Assembly (NCBI RefSeq): GCF_015354345.1
Contig: NZ_JADKYS010000010.1
Span: 1 to 33,488, forward strand
Direction of reading: 5' to 3'
Length of the DNA: 33,488 bases
Source: Methylophilus sp. 14
Lineage (GTDB): Bacteria; Pseudomonadota; Gammaproteobacteria; Burkholderiales; Methylophilaceae
The notes under the pieces were generated by a model. The model was not told the origin of the DNA and did not search any database. It saw nothing but the letters and a program-made list of their open reading frames with translations. Shown here one piece after another: positions 7,631 to 17,525 of the stretch. Position numbers and translations under genes: made by a program. How positions within the stretch are numbered: the stretch's first letter is position 1; each line of letters begins with the position of its first letter.

Positions 7631-9043
7631 TTAGCGCTCGGTTAGTGCGTAAGATTTAGCTTTTAACACTGGTTTTAATAAGTAGGACAGCACTGTTTTT
7701 TTACCGGTCAGAATATCGACCTGTGCCACCATGCCGGGAATAATCGGCAAGTGGTCGCCCAGATTATTCTTGTCTGTTCTTACCTTAACGACATAATATG
7801 CATTACCTTTATCGTCTATGGTGGAATCTGCTGCAATATCTTCTACCGCGCCATCCAAACTGCCATAAATCGTGTAGTCATAAGCCGTCAACTTAATCAC
7901 CGCAGGCTGCTGCGGGCGGATAAACGCAATATCCTTGGTTTGCACTTTGGCTTCAATCACCAGCGCATCATCAGAAGGCACCACCTCCATGACTTCCTTG
8001 CCGGGCTGGATCACGCCACCTACGGTGTTGTAATACAGCTTGCTGACTTTACCGTTAACGGGGGACGTCAAGGTAGATTGCTTTACTTTATCTGACAGTG
8101 CGAGACTGGATTGCGTCAGGCTATTAATTTTGGCGGTGGTTTCGTTCAAGTCCGTACGAATTTTACTCAGGAACGACTGTTGTGCTTCCGACACTTTACG
8201 CCTAGCCTCAGAAATCGCTGCTGTCAAACGACCCATTTGTGCAGATGCCTGGTCAATATCCCCTTTCGCACGATTGGCATCACGTTCCAACCTTAAGATC
8301 TCGATCTCGGATACCGCGCCACTATTTAACAAAGGGCGATTGGCCGCCAGCTCTTTACTGGTGGAGTCATAAGTTTTAATCGCCACTTCTTTCTTAAACT
8401 GCACTTCAGACAGCTCGCGCTCGCGCTGTGACAACTGATCCCTGGCGATATTGATTTGTGAGTTGAGTTCATCCCTGGCGGCATTAAACAATTGCAATTC
8501 TTGTAAGTAAGTATCAGGCGTTTTTTGCTGTACTTCAGACGGCGGATTAAAACTGCCGCCATTGGCTAAGGCCTTCAGGCGCGCCTCTTTGGCCTTGAGG
8601 GATAAATACTGGCTTTCATTCTCTTTTAATGAAGAAATAGCCCGTGTTTCGTCAATCTTAATTAACGGTTGACCTCGTTTTACGGTATCCCCCAACTGCA
8701 CCATGATATCGACCACGATACCGCCATCCAAAGACTGCACCACCTGTATCTGGCGGGACGGAATCACACGCCCTTCGCCCCGAGTGACTTCATCCACCTT
8801 GGCGACACTTGCCCAGACGAGTAGCACCAGCAAAATCGCCAAAATACCGTACATAATCAACTTGGCATGCAACATGGTGTCTTCTATCATCACATCATGC
8901 GCTTGCTCGGACCAGGTGCGTGATTCAGCGGTCTCGGTTTTGATGACCTTGTCTACCAGAGCATGCACTGGCTTGCCGAGGCGCACCCAGATACTGTCCG
9001 GCTTGGTGACTTCACCTAATTGATCGAATATTTTTTTTGCCAT
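7631..9043 (-). CDS. lapC: HlyD/LapC-type membrane fusion protein of type I secretion system
   Basis: This 470-residue periplasmic adaptor connects the inner membrane ABC transporter to the TolC-type channel. A cytoplasmic N-terminus of about 60 residues precedes one membrane helix (about 62-80, IMYGILAILLVLLVWASV). The typical HlyD segment TRGEGRVIPSRQIQVVQSLDGG and a lipoyl-like half motif VQLGDTVKRGQPLIKID follow. Long coiled-coil helices rich in Glu, Gln and Ala occupy about 130-320. The second lipoyl half (LTSPVNGKVSKLYYNTVGGVIQPG) and the beta-barrel end (YYVVKVRTD, IIPGMVAQVDILTGKKTVLSYLLKPV) complete the family architecture. It begins 4 bp after the lapB stop and is clearly in the same operon. 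The length is normal for LapC/AprE-like adaptors. Confidence 0.95.
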   Translation of the reverse strand: MAKKIFDQLGEVTKPDSIWVRLGKPVHALVDKVIKTETAESRTWSEQAHDVMIEDTMLHAKLIMYGILAILLVLLVWASVAKVDEVTRGEGRVIPSRQIQVVQSLDGGIVVDIMVQLGDTVKRGQPLIKIDETRAISSLKENESQYLSLKAKEARLKALANGGSFNPPSEVQQKTPDTYLQELQLFNAARDELNSQINIARDQLSQRERELSEVQFKKEVAIKTYDSTSKELAANRPLLNSGAVSEIEILRLERDANRAKGDIDQASAQMGRLTAAISEARRKVSEAQQSFLSKIRTDLNETTAKINSLTQSSLALSDKVKQSTLTSPVNGKVSKLYYNTVGGVIQPGKEVMEVVPSDDALVIEAKVQTKDIAFIRPQQPAVIKLTAYDYTIYGSLDGAVEDIAADSTIDDKGNAYYVVKVRTDKNNLGDHLPIIPGMVAQVDILTGKKTVLSYLLKPVLKAKSYALTER

Positions 9044-9047
9044 ATTG

Positions 9048-11192
9048 TTATCTCGCCTTACCTACTTTACCGGCGCGCAGCGCAGCAGTGACGTCCTCTT
9101 TATTACCATCTGCAACCACCTGACCGCCATCAATCACAATCAGGCGTTCTGCCAGTTCCAGCATCGCGTTACGGTGACTGATCACAATCATAGTTTTATC
9201 AACTGCGGCTTGGGCGATGTTACGTTTAACGGTTTCCTCACCGGAGTGATCCATAGCACTGGTCGGTTCATCCAGCAATACAATTTGTGGCTGCGTCACA
9301 AACGCCCGCGCAATGCCCACGCCCTGGCGCTGGCCGCCAGACAAAGTATCTCCGCGCTCGCCCACTTCGAGGTCAAAGCCTTTGGGGTGCGCATTCACAA
9401 ACTCTGCAATACCGCCCACTTGCGCCGCCTGTAACACGGAGTGATCATCGGCATGCGGATGACGCAAGGTAATATTTTCACGCAATGAGCCATAAAACAA
9501 ATGGTTATCCTGCTGGACATAACCAATACTGCGGCGCAACTCAGCCGGATCAATCTGCCGCGCATCAATGCCATCAATCAGGATCGCGCCTTCGGTTGGT
9601 TGATACAGGCCAAGAATCAGTTTATTAATGGTTGTTTTACCCGAGCCCATACGGCCAATCAGGCCAACGTGCTCACCAGGGCGAATCCTGAAAGAGACTC
9701 GGTTCAAAGCCAACTCATCCGAGCCAGGATACTTAAAAGAAACATTTTTAAATTCGATCTCACCCTTGAATGCCGGGCGAGACAGAAAATTAACGCCTTT
9801 ATTACGCTCTACCGGTTTACCCATCACTTCATCTAACGATTTCAGAGAAGTCGCTGCGGTGTGATATTGCGTAAACAGACCGGCGATTTGCGAAATAGGT
9901 GCCAGGCCACGGCTGGTTAATTGCGAGCAGGCAATCAATCCCCCCATGGTTAAATCCCCATTCGAGATTAAATACACACCTAAAATCACAATCGCAACAC
10001 TAATAATTTGCTGCAAGGCATAGGTACCATTGGTAATAGAAGAAGACAGTAGTTTGAGCTTGCTGCCAACTTCAGACAAAAACAGTGCACTTTTCTCCCA
10101 TTTGCCCTGCATCTGGCCTTCGACGCCCATGGACTTCACCGTTTCCAGGCCTACCAGACTTTCAATCAGCGTGGCATTGCGCTGGGCGCTGGCGCGGTAC
10201 ATGGTTTCTGACAGATCATGCATTTTGGTCTGTACGCTGAGCGAGTAAATCAACACAATCGCGCCACCAATCAATGCTGGCAACACCATATAAGGGTTAA
10301 TCCAGGCAATGACAATCAGGAAAATAATGCCGAATGGCAAGTCAATGAGCGTCACGACCGTGGCCGAGGTAATAAAATCACGCACGCTTTCAAACGATCG
10401 CAGATTGGAAGCAAAAGAGCCGACAGAGTTAGGCTTGGCTTCATAACGGGTGCCAAGCACTTTTTCCATGATTTGCGCACTGAGTTTCACATCAATACGT
10501 GCGCTGGCCCAGTCCAGGAAATAGGCTCGCATGGAGCGCAACAATAAATCGCCCAGCACAATCAGCGCCACACCTATGCCTAATACCCACAATGTTTCTA
10601 CCGCCTTGTTTGGCACCACACGGTCATACACGTTCATGGTAAACAGCGGCATGGCCAAGGCAAAAATATTGATCAGCAAGGCTGCAACCATCACATCACG
10701 GTAAATGCCCTTGTTTTCGGCCAAGGTTCCCCAAAACCAGTGCCTGACTTTGACGCGCCCCACTTCTGGGGTACGTGCATCAAACATAAAGTTCTGTTTG
10801 GTGATCAAGGCATAGCCAGTATATTGCGCCACCAGATCAGCCAGACTCATGGTCACGGCATCTGGCGACAAATCTGGGAATACCACCTGGGCAAAATGCT
10901 GGCTGTCATCTAGTTTGATCAGTTGGCAGGCGCGGTGATTATTCAGCAGCAAAGTCACATCTGCCTGAGGTTGCAGCAATGTTGCAACCGCCCCCTGCTT
11001 CACCGTCACTTCCAGCCGCAAACGTTCAGCTGAGCGTTTAAACAATTCAGGATTAAGCTTGCCCCCTTCCAGCGGTAAGCCAGAAGTTAAAGCATCGCGG
11101 GTTGTTGCCAGTCGATTATGGCGACAGATATAAAGAAGACACTCGAGCAGAGCGTCTTTTGCGGTCTTATTAAAGTATGGCGTCGTTTCCAT
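9048..11192 (-). CDS. lapB: Type I secretion ABC transporter, LapB type, with C39-like N-terminal domain
   Basis: This 714-residue inner membrane exporter energises secretion of the neighbouring adhesin. Residues 1-130 form a C39-peptidase-like domain without the catalytic Cys context, as in HlyB/LapB transporters, where it binds substrate rather than cutting it. Residues about 160-440 carry the six-helix ABC transporter membrane domain. The ATPase domain has Walker A GRMGSGKTT (513-521), Q-loop near 560, signature LSGGQ (617-621), Walker B IVLLDEPTS (from 637) and the switch His in ISHR (673). The 137-bp gap to lapD upstream probably holds the operon promoter; TTGATG and TAGAAT occur there but are spaced only 15 bp, so I do not call it. 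It starts the four-gene run lapB-lapC-regulator-lapE. Confidence 0.96.
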   Translation of the reverse strand: METTPYFNKTAKDALLECLLYICRHNRLATTRDALTSGLPLEGGKLNPELFKRSAERLRLEVTVKQGAVATLLQPQADVTLLLNNHRACQLIKLDDSQHFAQVVFPDLSPDAVTMSLADLVAQYTGYALITKQNFMFDARTPEVGRVKVRHWFWGTLAENKGIYRDVMVAALLINIFALAMPLFTMNVYDRVVPNKAVETLWVLGIGVALIVLGDLLLRSMRAYFLDWASARIDVKLSAQIMEKVLGTRYEAKPNSVGSFASNLRSFESVRDFITSATVVTLIDLPFGIIFLIVIAWINPYMVLPALIGGAIVLIYSLSVQTKMHDLSETMYRASAQRNATLIESLVGLETVKSMGVEGQMQGKWEKSALFLSEVGSKLKLLSSSITNGTYALQQIISVAIVILGVYLISNGDLTMGGLIACSQLTSRGLAPISQIAGLFTQYHTAATSLKSLDEVMGKPVERNKGVNFLSRPAFKGEIEFKNVSFKYPGSDELALNRVSFRIRPGEHVGLIGRMGSGKTTINKLILGLYQPTEGAILIDGIDARQIDPAELRRSIGYVQQDNHLFYGSLRENITLRHPHADDHSVLQAAQVGGIAEFVNAHPKGFDLEVGERGDTLSGGQRQGVGIARAFVTQPQIVLLDEPTSAMDHSGEETVKRNIAQAAVDKTMIVISHRNAMLELAERLIVIDGGQVVADGNKEDVTAALRAGKVGKAR

Positions 11193-11329
11193 GGCAGATG
11201 ACTTATTATTATCCTTATCCGAGCAAAATCAGGGACTGACTGTCCGATTATTTATTCTATGGCGTGCCAAGCACCATCAAAACGATGAGTATATGGCATA
11301 ACACCCCGAAATTACAAAAATTGACATTT

Positions 11330-13258
11330 CTACAGCGCACCAAATTGTAAATTTTCTTGTACGAACGGCCCGGTTACCGCTTCAATACCGATCGCATTCA
11401 AGCTATCCAGCTCTTGCTGGTCTTGCACGCCTTCGGCAATCGGCACAATCCCCATGGTGCGTACCATCATGCACAAACCGCGCATGAGGGACTGTTGTTG
11501 CGGACGCAGGTGAATGTCACGGATCAGTGACGCATCAAACTTGATGTAATCCAGGCCCAGTTCATGCAAGTCACCCAATTGCGCCAGGCGAGTGGAAACA
11601 TGCTCCAGGCCGACCATGCAACCCAGGGATTTCACCAGGTGCACAAACTCTTTAAATTTAACAAAATCACTGAATGCTGCTTCTTCCGCCACTTCAAAGC
11701 TCAACCGGGCTGGCGTTGCCACTGTCAGGATTAATGCTTGCAACTTATCTTTATACTCATCACTGCGCATGGCTGCCGCAGACACGTTCACACTGAGGCT
11801 GGCATTGTTCTTCGTCAGCATATCAACGGCATACTCCAACGCTAGGCCGTCCAGTGTTTTAATCATATCGAGCTGGCTGGCCCAATCAATAAACGCACCT
11901 GCAGCCAGCCATTGATCACCCTCATCAATATGCAAACGCAATGGACACTCATAGTGATACAGCTGCTGGTCGCGCTGCATCACCGGGTAGCAGGCCAGCT
12001 TGATCTGCTTCTGTTCAATCGCCTGCAAGAACTGCTCTTTCCATTGATTGAGGTAGTTTTTCCTTGAAGTGACGATGCTATTGGCATTCATCACCCGCAT
12101 AGGAATCGCCGCCTGGTCTTCAGCCAGGTCGAGAATAAACTGCATCACACGATGAATATCGACAAAGTCATCGCCTTTTTTAGTTTTGGTATGTGTAACC
12201 ACAAACTGGAACTGCAATAACTGCTGCGCCGCGTTCAGTTTTTCCAGCACCAGTTTGAGCTCGGTCGTGACGGCAAAATCATCCAGCGGCTGGCGGCTGA
12301 AAATACCGAACACACCGCCTGCCAGGCGACCACACACCACGTCCTGGTAATGCTCCATCTGCTGTTGCACGGCATCACCAACCTTTTTAATCAACTGGTT
12401 GGTCACGCTGTAGCCCATTTGCTTATCGATGTCAGGCAAATTACGCAGTTGCACCAAAATCAGCACACCTTCGACAAAGCCATCATTTTTGAGGGCAACC
12501 GAAGCCGTATTGGTGAAATGTGACTGATTCATCAAACCGGTCACTTCATCGTAGTTGATTTGCTGGTTAAAAGTATTCAGGCGCTCAGACTCTGCCGTCA
12601 CCATGGATTTAACGCGGTCAGACAGCGTATTCATGGTGCGCACCAGTTTCTGGAACTCTTCTGTGGCAGGTTCTGCAATGGTGATGTACTTGCGCTCACC
12701 CAAGGCTTCGGCTTGTGCAATCACGTCATCCAATGGTTTCAGGATACGCTTCAGCCAGAAGCCGGACACGACATAACTGAGCAAGGCGACAATTAATGTC
12801 CACAACACGGCGTGGCGCGAAGTCTCCCACAACTGGTCATAAGCCAGCGATGGCTCGCTTTCAAGCACCAGTGTGCCATATTGCTGCCAGCCAGACTGGA
12901 TGCTGGCTACGCCGGGCTGGATGCTGACAGAGAATACCGACTGAAACCAAGCCGGTGCCACAGAATGCGGGTTGCGGTTCACCCGCTCTATCATGAGCTT
13001 GTTATCAGGAGAAATAATGGCAATACGGCGATAATGCCCCATATCAAACTGGGCGCTGATAATCAGCTCAACCGTCACGTTGTCTTTCTGGATATTCGAA
13101 AGCGTGATGGCCAGCCCATTGGCGTTGTCGTTATTTTTCTTCTGTAGCTGTTCCGCCATGTAACGATGATCGTCATAAACGCTGAGGAACAAGCATCCCG
13201 CCGCCACCATTAAAATAATGACAGAAATCGCAATTCTGATCTGTTTTACTAAAGACAT
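11330..13258 (-). CDS. lapD: LapD-type c-di-GMP receptor with degenerate GGDEF and EAL domains
   Basis: This 642-residue inner membrane protein is predicted to sense cytoplasmic c-di-GMP and control the LapG protease across the membrane. Helices at about 9-27 and 150-168 flank a periplasmic LapD/MoxY-type domain. It contains a Trp at residue 124 in SGWQQYG, matching the loop Trp that contacts LapG in Pseudomonas LapD. A HAMP segment (about 170-222) is followed by a GGDEF domain whose active site reads AGGVF (313-317), and an EAL domain whose signature is ECP (437-439) and whose DDFG loop is LEHVST. Both enzymes should be inactive, as known for LapD, leaving a c-di-GMP-binding EAL fold. It lies between lapG and lapB, all on one strand. 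Confidence 0.94.
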   Translation of the reverse strand: MSLVKQIRIAISVIILMVAAGCLFLSVYDDHRYMAEQLQKKNNDNANGLAITLSNIQKDNVTVELIISAQFDMGHYRRIAIISPDNKLMIERVNRNPHSVAPAWFQSVFSVSIQPGVASIQSGWQQYGTLVLESEPSLAYDQLWETSRHAVLWTLIVALLSYVVSGFWLKRILKPLDDVIAQAEALGERKYITIAEPATEEFQKLVRTMNTLSDRVKSMVTAESERLNTFNQQINYDEVTGLMNQSHFTNTASVALKNDGFVEGVLILVQLRNLPDIDKQMGYSVTNQLIKKVGDAVQQQMEHYQDVVCGRLAGGVFGIFSRQPLDDFAVTTELKLVLEKLNAAQQLLQFQFVVTHTKTKKGDDFVDIHRVMQFILDLAEDQAAIPMRVMNANSIVTSRKNYLNQWKEQFLQAIEQKQIKLACYPVMQRDQQLYHYECPLRLHIDEGDQWLAAGAFIDWASQLDMIKTLDGLALEYAVDMLTKNNASLSVNVSAAAMRSDEYKDKLQALILTVATPARLSFEVAEEAAFSDFVKFKEFVHLVKSLGCMVGLEHVSTRLAQLGDLHELGLDYIKFDASLIRDIHLRPQQQSLMRGLCMMVRTMGIVPIAEGVQDQQELDSLNAIGIEAVTGPFVQENLQFGAL

Positions 13259-13376
13259 CTGAAAGCCCTCTTACTTTCCTGGGGGAGATTCGGCCATAAC
13301 CCGCCGAGCGTGTAGGCTTCGCGCACTAGCCTAGCATTCTGCCTCCATAATAACCACATTTCTAACAGGTTTTTAA

Positions 13377-14051
13377 TCATTCCACTCCATCCTGTCGCAT
13401 ACGCGTCAATACATCTCGCCATTTAGAGATGTTGGAAGGTGAGCCAGCACGCATATTCGGGTTATTGGCAACGAATAACCCTTTATCATTAAAACTGAAC
13501 ACTGGCGCCAAATCGCCACGCCGGGAGGCCGGCAGCAATTCGAAATTCAAGTTATCAAGCACCAGTGGATCACTATTCGGTGTTGCATAATAGGTTAAGA
13601 CCATATGCGGCCTAATGGCTCCGCTGGGCATGCGCGCCCGGACATAGGTCAGGCGTAACTTGTCCTGTGACACACCCAGCTTCTTCAGCAGGGTATATTT
13701 GGCAATACTAAAGTCCTCACAGTCGCCCGCCCCTTTACCAAAGGTTTCCAGCGGACTGGCCCAGTAATCTTCGATGCCCCACAGCGTAATGTCATCCACA
13801 AACAATACATGCTGGTTGGTAAAATCGTTGACCATGCTCACCTTGGTCATTTCACTGGCACCCGCAATCTGCGCAAACAATTCATTCATGCGCATCACAT
13901 TCTGGTAGGCTTCTTCGCCATAGCGCTGCCTGATTTTTTCCAGCATCGCCAGCACATAGTCATCCGCCAGCGTCTGCGTCCATAGCAGACTCAGCGCCAG
14001 GCATAAGCCTGTCAGCAGTCGAGCAATCAATGGCGATACGTGGCGTCTCAT
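13377..14051 (-). CDS. lapG: LapG-type periplasmic cysteine protease (bacterial transglutaminase-like, BTLCP)
   Basis: This 224-residue protein has an N-terminal signal or anchor segment (residues 10-29, ending TLA) followed by a transglutaminase-like fold. The catalytic triad is visible: Cys111 in GAGDCEDFS, His149 in RPHMVLTYY and Asp166 in VLDNLN. WGIEDYWASPLE before the Cys is also typical of the family. LapG cuts the retention module of LapA-type adhesins at a di-alanine site when LapD does not hold it, releasing the adhesin from the cell. The adhesin at the far end of this locus carries such a site. LapD starts 118 bp downstream. Assignment is firm from motifs and context. Confidence 0.95.
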   Translation of the reverse strand: MRRHVSPLIARLLTGLCLALSLLWTQTLADDYVLAMLEKIRQRYGEEAYQNVMRMNELFAQIAGASEMTKVSMVNDFTNQHVLFVDDITLWGIEDYWASPLETFGKGAGDCEDFSIAKYTLLKKLGVSQDKLRLTYVRARMPSGAIRPHMVLTYYATPNSDPLVLDNLNFELLPASRRGDLAPVFSFNDKGLFVANNPNMRAGSPSNISKWRDVLTRMRQDGVE

Positions 14052-14124
14052 GTGAAATTCATTCCCAGTGAGCGATTATGTCACGGCTCAATCAAGCACA
14101 ATTTACCAAACAAAGCGGTTTTAA

Positions 14125-15615
<1,491 letters not shown>

Positions 15616-15680
15616 ATAGTGTTGACTAAGTCGATTTGATCCGAGATTTTCTTGCTCATCATGTAAAACATCCCGCTTAT

Positions 15681-15716
15681 GAACAGGCAGTAAACATCTT
15701 GTTTCGCTGCCTGTTC
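15681..15716 (+). terminator. Hairpin between purB and tamA (possible terminator or attenuator)
   Basis: GAACAGGCAG (15681-15690) pairs perfectly with CTGCCTGTTC (15707-15716), and the loop can extend the stem with AAAC/GTTT. There is no run of T after it, so it is not a classical intrinsic terminator. It lies 65 bp after purB and 28 bp before the preferred tamA start, where it could partly separate the two transcription units. Confidence 0.45.
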
Positions 15717-15743
15717 TGGGCAAACACCACGTGCAAGCAGTTA

Positions 15744-17525
15744 ATGCACTTCATGCTGACTTTGCTGGCCCTGGTTTTGCTAGCACAGACAGCCACCGGG
15801 CATGCTCAAGACACGCCCTGGTTTGAGGTTAAACCTGGCAACAGCTACCAAACACGCTTTTCACTCGCCAACGATACGCCCCCAGAAGATACCTCAGCAC
15901 TACGCGAGCTGCTGCAAAAACACCTGACCATCCACGAAGCCATGCAAAACCCGCGCATGAACGACAGTGAATGGCGCCGATTAGTACAAAAAACCCCGCA
16001 AGAAATTGCCGATTTACTGGCCACTGAGGGTTACTTTAAAACCAAAACCGCCACCGTCCAACCTAGCGTCAACCTGGCCGAATTTCATATCAGCCTGCCA
16101 CCGCAAGCCAAAGTCAGCCAGGTCAACGTCGCCATTACAGGCGAAATCCAACAGCCCAGCCACCTGACAACCTTAGAAGCTGCGCAAAAAAGCTGGCCGC
16201 TGCCGGTAAACAGCACGTTTACCCAGCAAGCCTGGACTACCGCCAAACGCGAATTACTCGCCACCTTGCTGCGTGCAGAGTTTCCTAATGCCAAGATCAC
16301 CACGTCGCAGGCCATGGTCAATCCGCAAACTCAAGAGGTGTTGATTACCCTTGCCATGGATTCCGGGCCCGCGGTGCGCATCGGCGAAGTCCACATCCAT
16401 GGGCTACAGCACTACAAAGAGTCGCTGATACGCCCGCTCAATACCCTGAAAACGGGCGCGCCCTACCGTCAGGCAGATTTACTCACCTTACAAAACAGCT
16501 TTATGGCCACCGGCAAATTCCGCTCGGTGGATGTCGTCGCCAAAACCGAGACGCTCAATACCGACCACAGTGCTGACATAGACGTCACCGTGCACGAAAT
16601 GGAGCAAAATACCGTGCGCGTCGGCGTCGGCGCCAGCACTAACACCGGCGCCCGTATCGTGTTTAACTACACCGACCGCAACCTGTTTGACCGCGGCCTG
16701 TTATGGGACAGCAGCTTGCGCTTAGAACAACGCCTGCAAGCCGTCACCTCCAACATCACTTTTCTCACCGATGACAAAGGCAACCGCGACAGCATACAAA
16801 ACAGTGTGACCCGCACTGACCTTGAGGGCCAGATCACCACTGCCGTACAAAATGGGGTACGCCGCTACTGGGGTCAGCCCGGCATTTTCGAGCAATATAT
16901 CGGGGCGAATCTGCTGTATGAATTCTTAACCGTAGATGGCGAATCGTCACAATTCAATAAGGCCGCCACACTGGCCTATGGTCTCAATATGCGCAAACTG
17001 GATCATCCGCTGGCACCGACCAAAGGCTGGATTTTAAACACCCAGTTTCAACTGGCACCGCTGGACAAACTGTCAGATGGCCGTTTTCTGCAATCACAAG
17101 CCAGGTTGCAGGGCTTTTATCCGCTGACACAATCCACGCAATGGCTTGGCCGCATTGAAGTCGGCACAGTCACTGGCGCCCGCAGTGTACCTGCAACCTA
17201 TTTATTCCGTGCCGGTGGCGACCAGTCTGTACGTGGCTACGCCTTTCAGTCGCTCGGGGTGCAAGAAGCTGACGCGATTGTTGGTGGCCGCGTCTTACTC
17301 ACCGGCAGCAGCGAAATCGTGCAATGGCTAACCTCTTCATGGGGCGCAGCCATGTTTGTGGATTTTGGTCATGCCGCCAACAGCTGGAAAGACTATGACC
17401 CGGCCTTCGGCTACGGCCTGGGCGTACGCTGGCGCAGCCCGATTGGCCCAGTCGGCGTCGATATCGCCTATGGCGAAGAAACCAAAGAATACCGTTTGCA
17501 CTTTAACCTGGGCGTGAATTTCTGA
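15744..17525 (+). CDS. tamA: TamA: Omp85-family outer membrane assembly factor
   Basis: This protein of about 593 residues is an Omp85/BamA relative that, with TamB, helps insert outer membrane proteins and has been linked to phospholipid transport. With the start at 15744 it begins MHFMLTLLALVLLAQTATGHA, a good signal peptide. The longer frame from a TTG at 15636 would place a hairpin inside the gene and bury the signal peptide. The N-terminal half holds POTRA-type modules (about 20-280), and the C-terminal half is a 16-strand-type barrel with FNYTDRNLFDRGLLWDSSLR, FRAGGDQSVRGYAFQSLG (the conserved Omp85 motif) and a terminal aromatic residue, GVNF. The stop overlaps the tamB ATG (TGATG), showing translational coupling. 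Confidence 0.93.
   Translation: MHFMLTLLALVLLAQTATGHAQDTPWFEVKPGNSYQTRFSLANDTPPEDTSALRELLQKHLTIHEAMQNPRMNDSEWRRLVQKTPQEIADLLATEGYFKTKTATVQPSVNLAEFHISLPPQAKVSQVNVAITGEIQQPSHLTTLEAAQKSWPLPVNSTFTQQAWTTAKRELLATLLRAEFPNAKITTSQAMVNPQTQEVLITLAMDSGPAVRIGEVHIHGLQHYKESLIRPLNTLKTGAPYRQADLLTLQNSFMATGKFRSVDVVAKTETLNTDHSADIDVTVHEMEQNTVRVGVGASTNTGARIVFNYTDRNLFDRGLLWDSSLRLEQRLQAVTSNITFLTDDKGNRDSIQNSVTRTDLEGQITTAVQNGVRRYWGQPGIFEQYIGANLLYEFLTVDGESSQFNKAATLAYGLNMRKLDHPLAPTKGWILNTQFQLAPLDKLSDGRFLQSQARLQGFYPLTQSTQWLGRIEVGTVTGARSVPATYLFRAGGDQSVRGYAFQSLGVQEADAIVGGRVLLTGSSEIVQWLTSSWGAAMFVDFGHAANSWKDYDPAFGYGLGVRWRSPIGPVGVDIAYGEETKEYRLHFNLGVNF

Noticed and set aside
15636-15743. TTG-initiated extension of tamA
   Set aside because: It contains a strong hairpin and would bury the signal peptide that begins at 15744.
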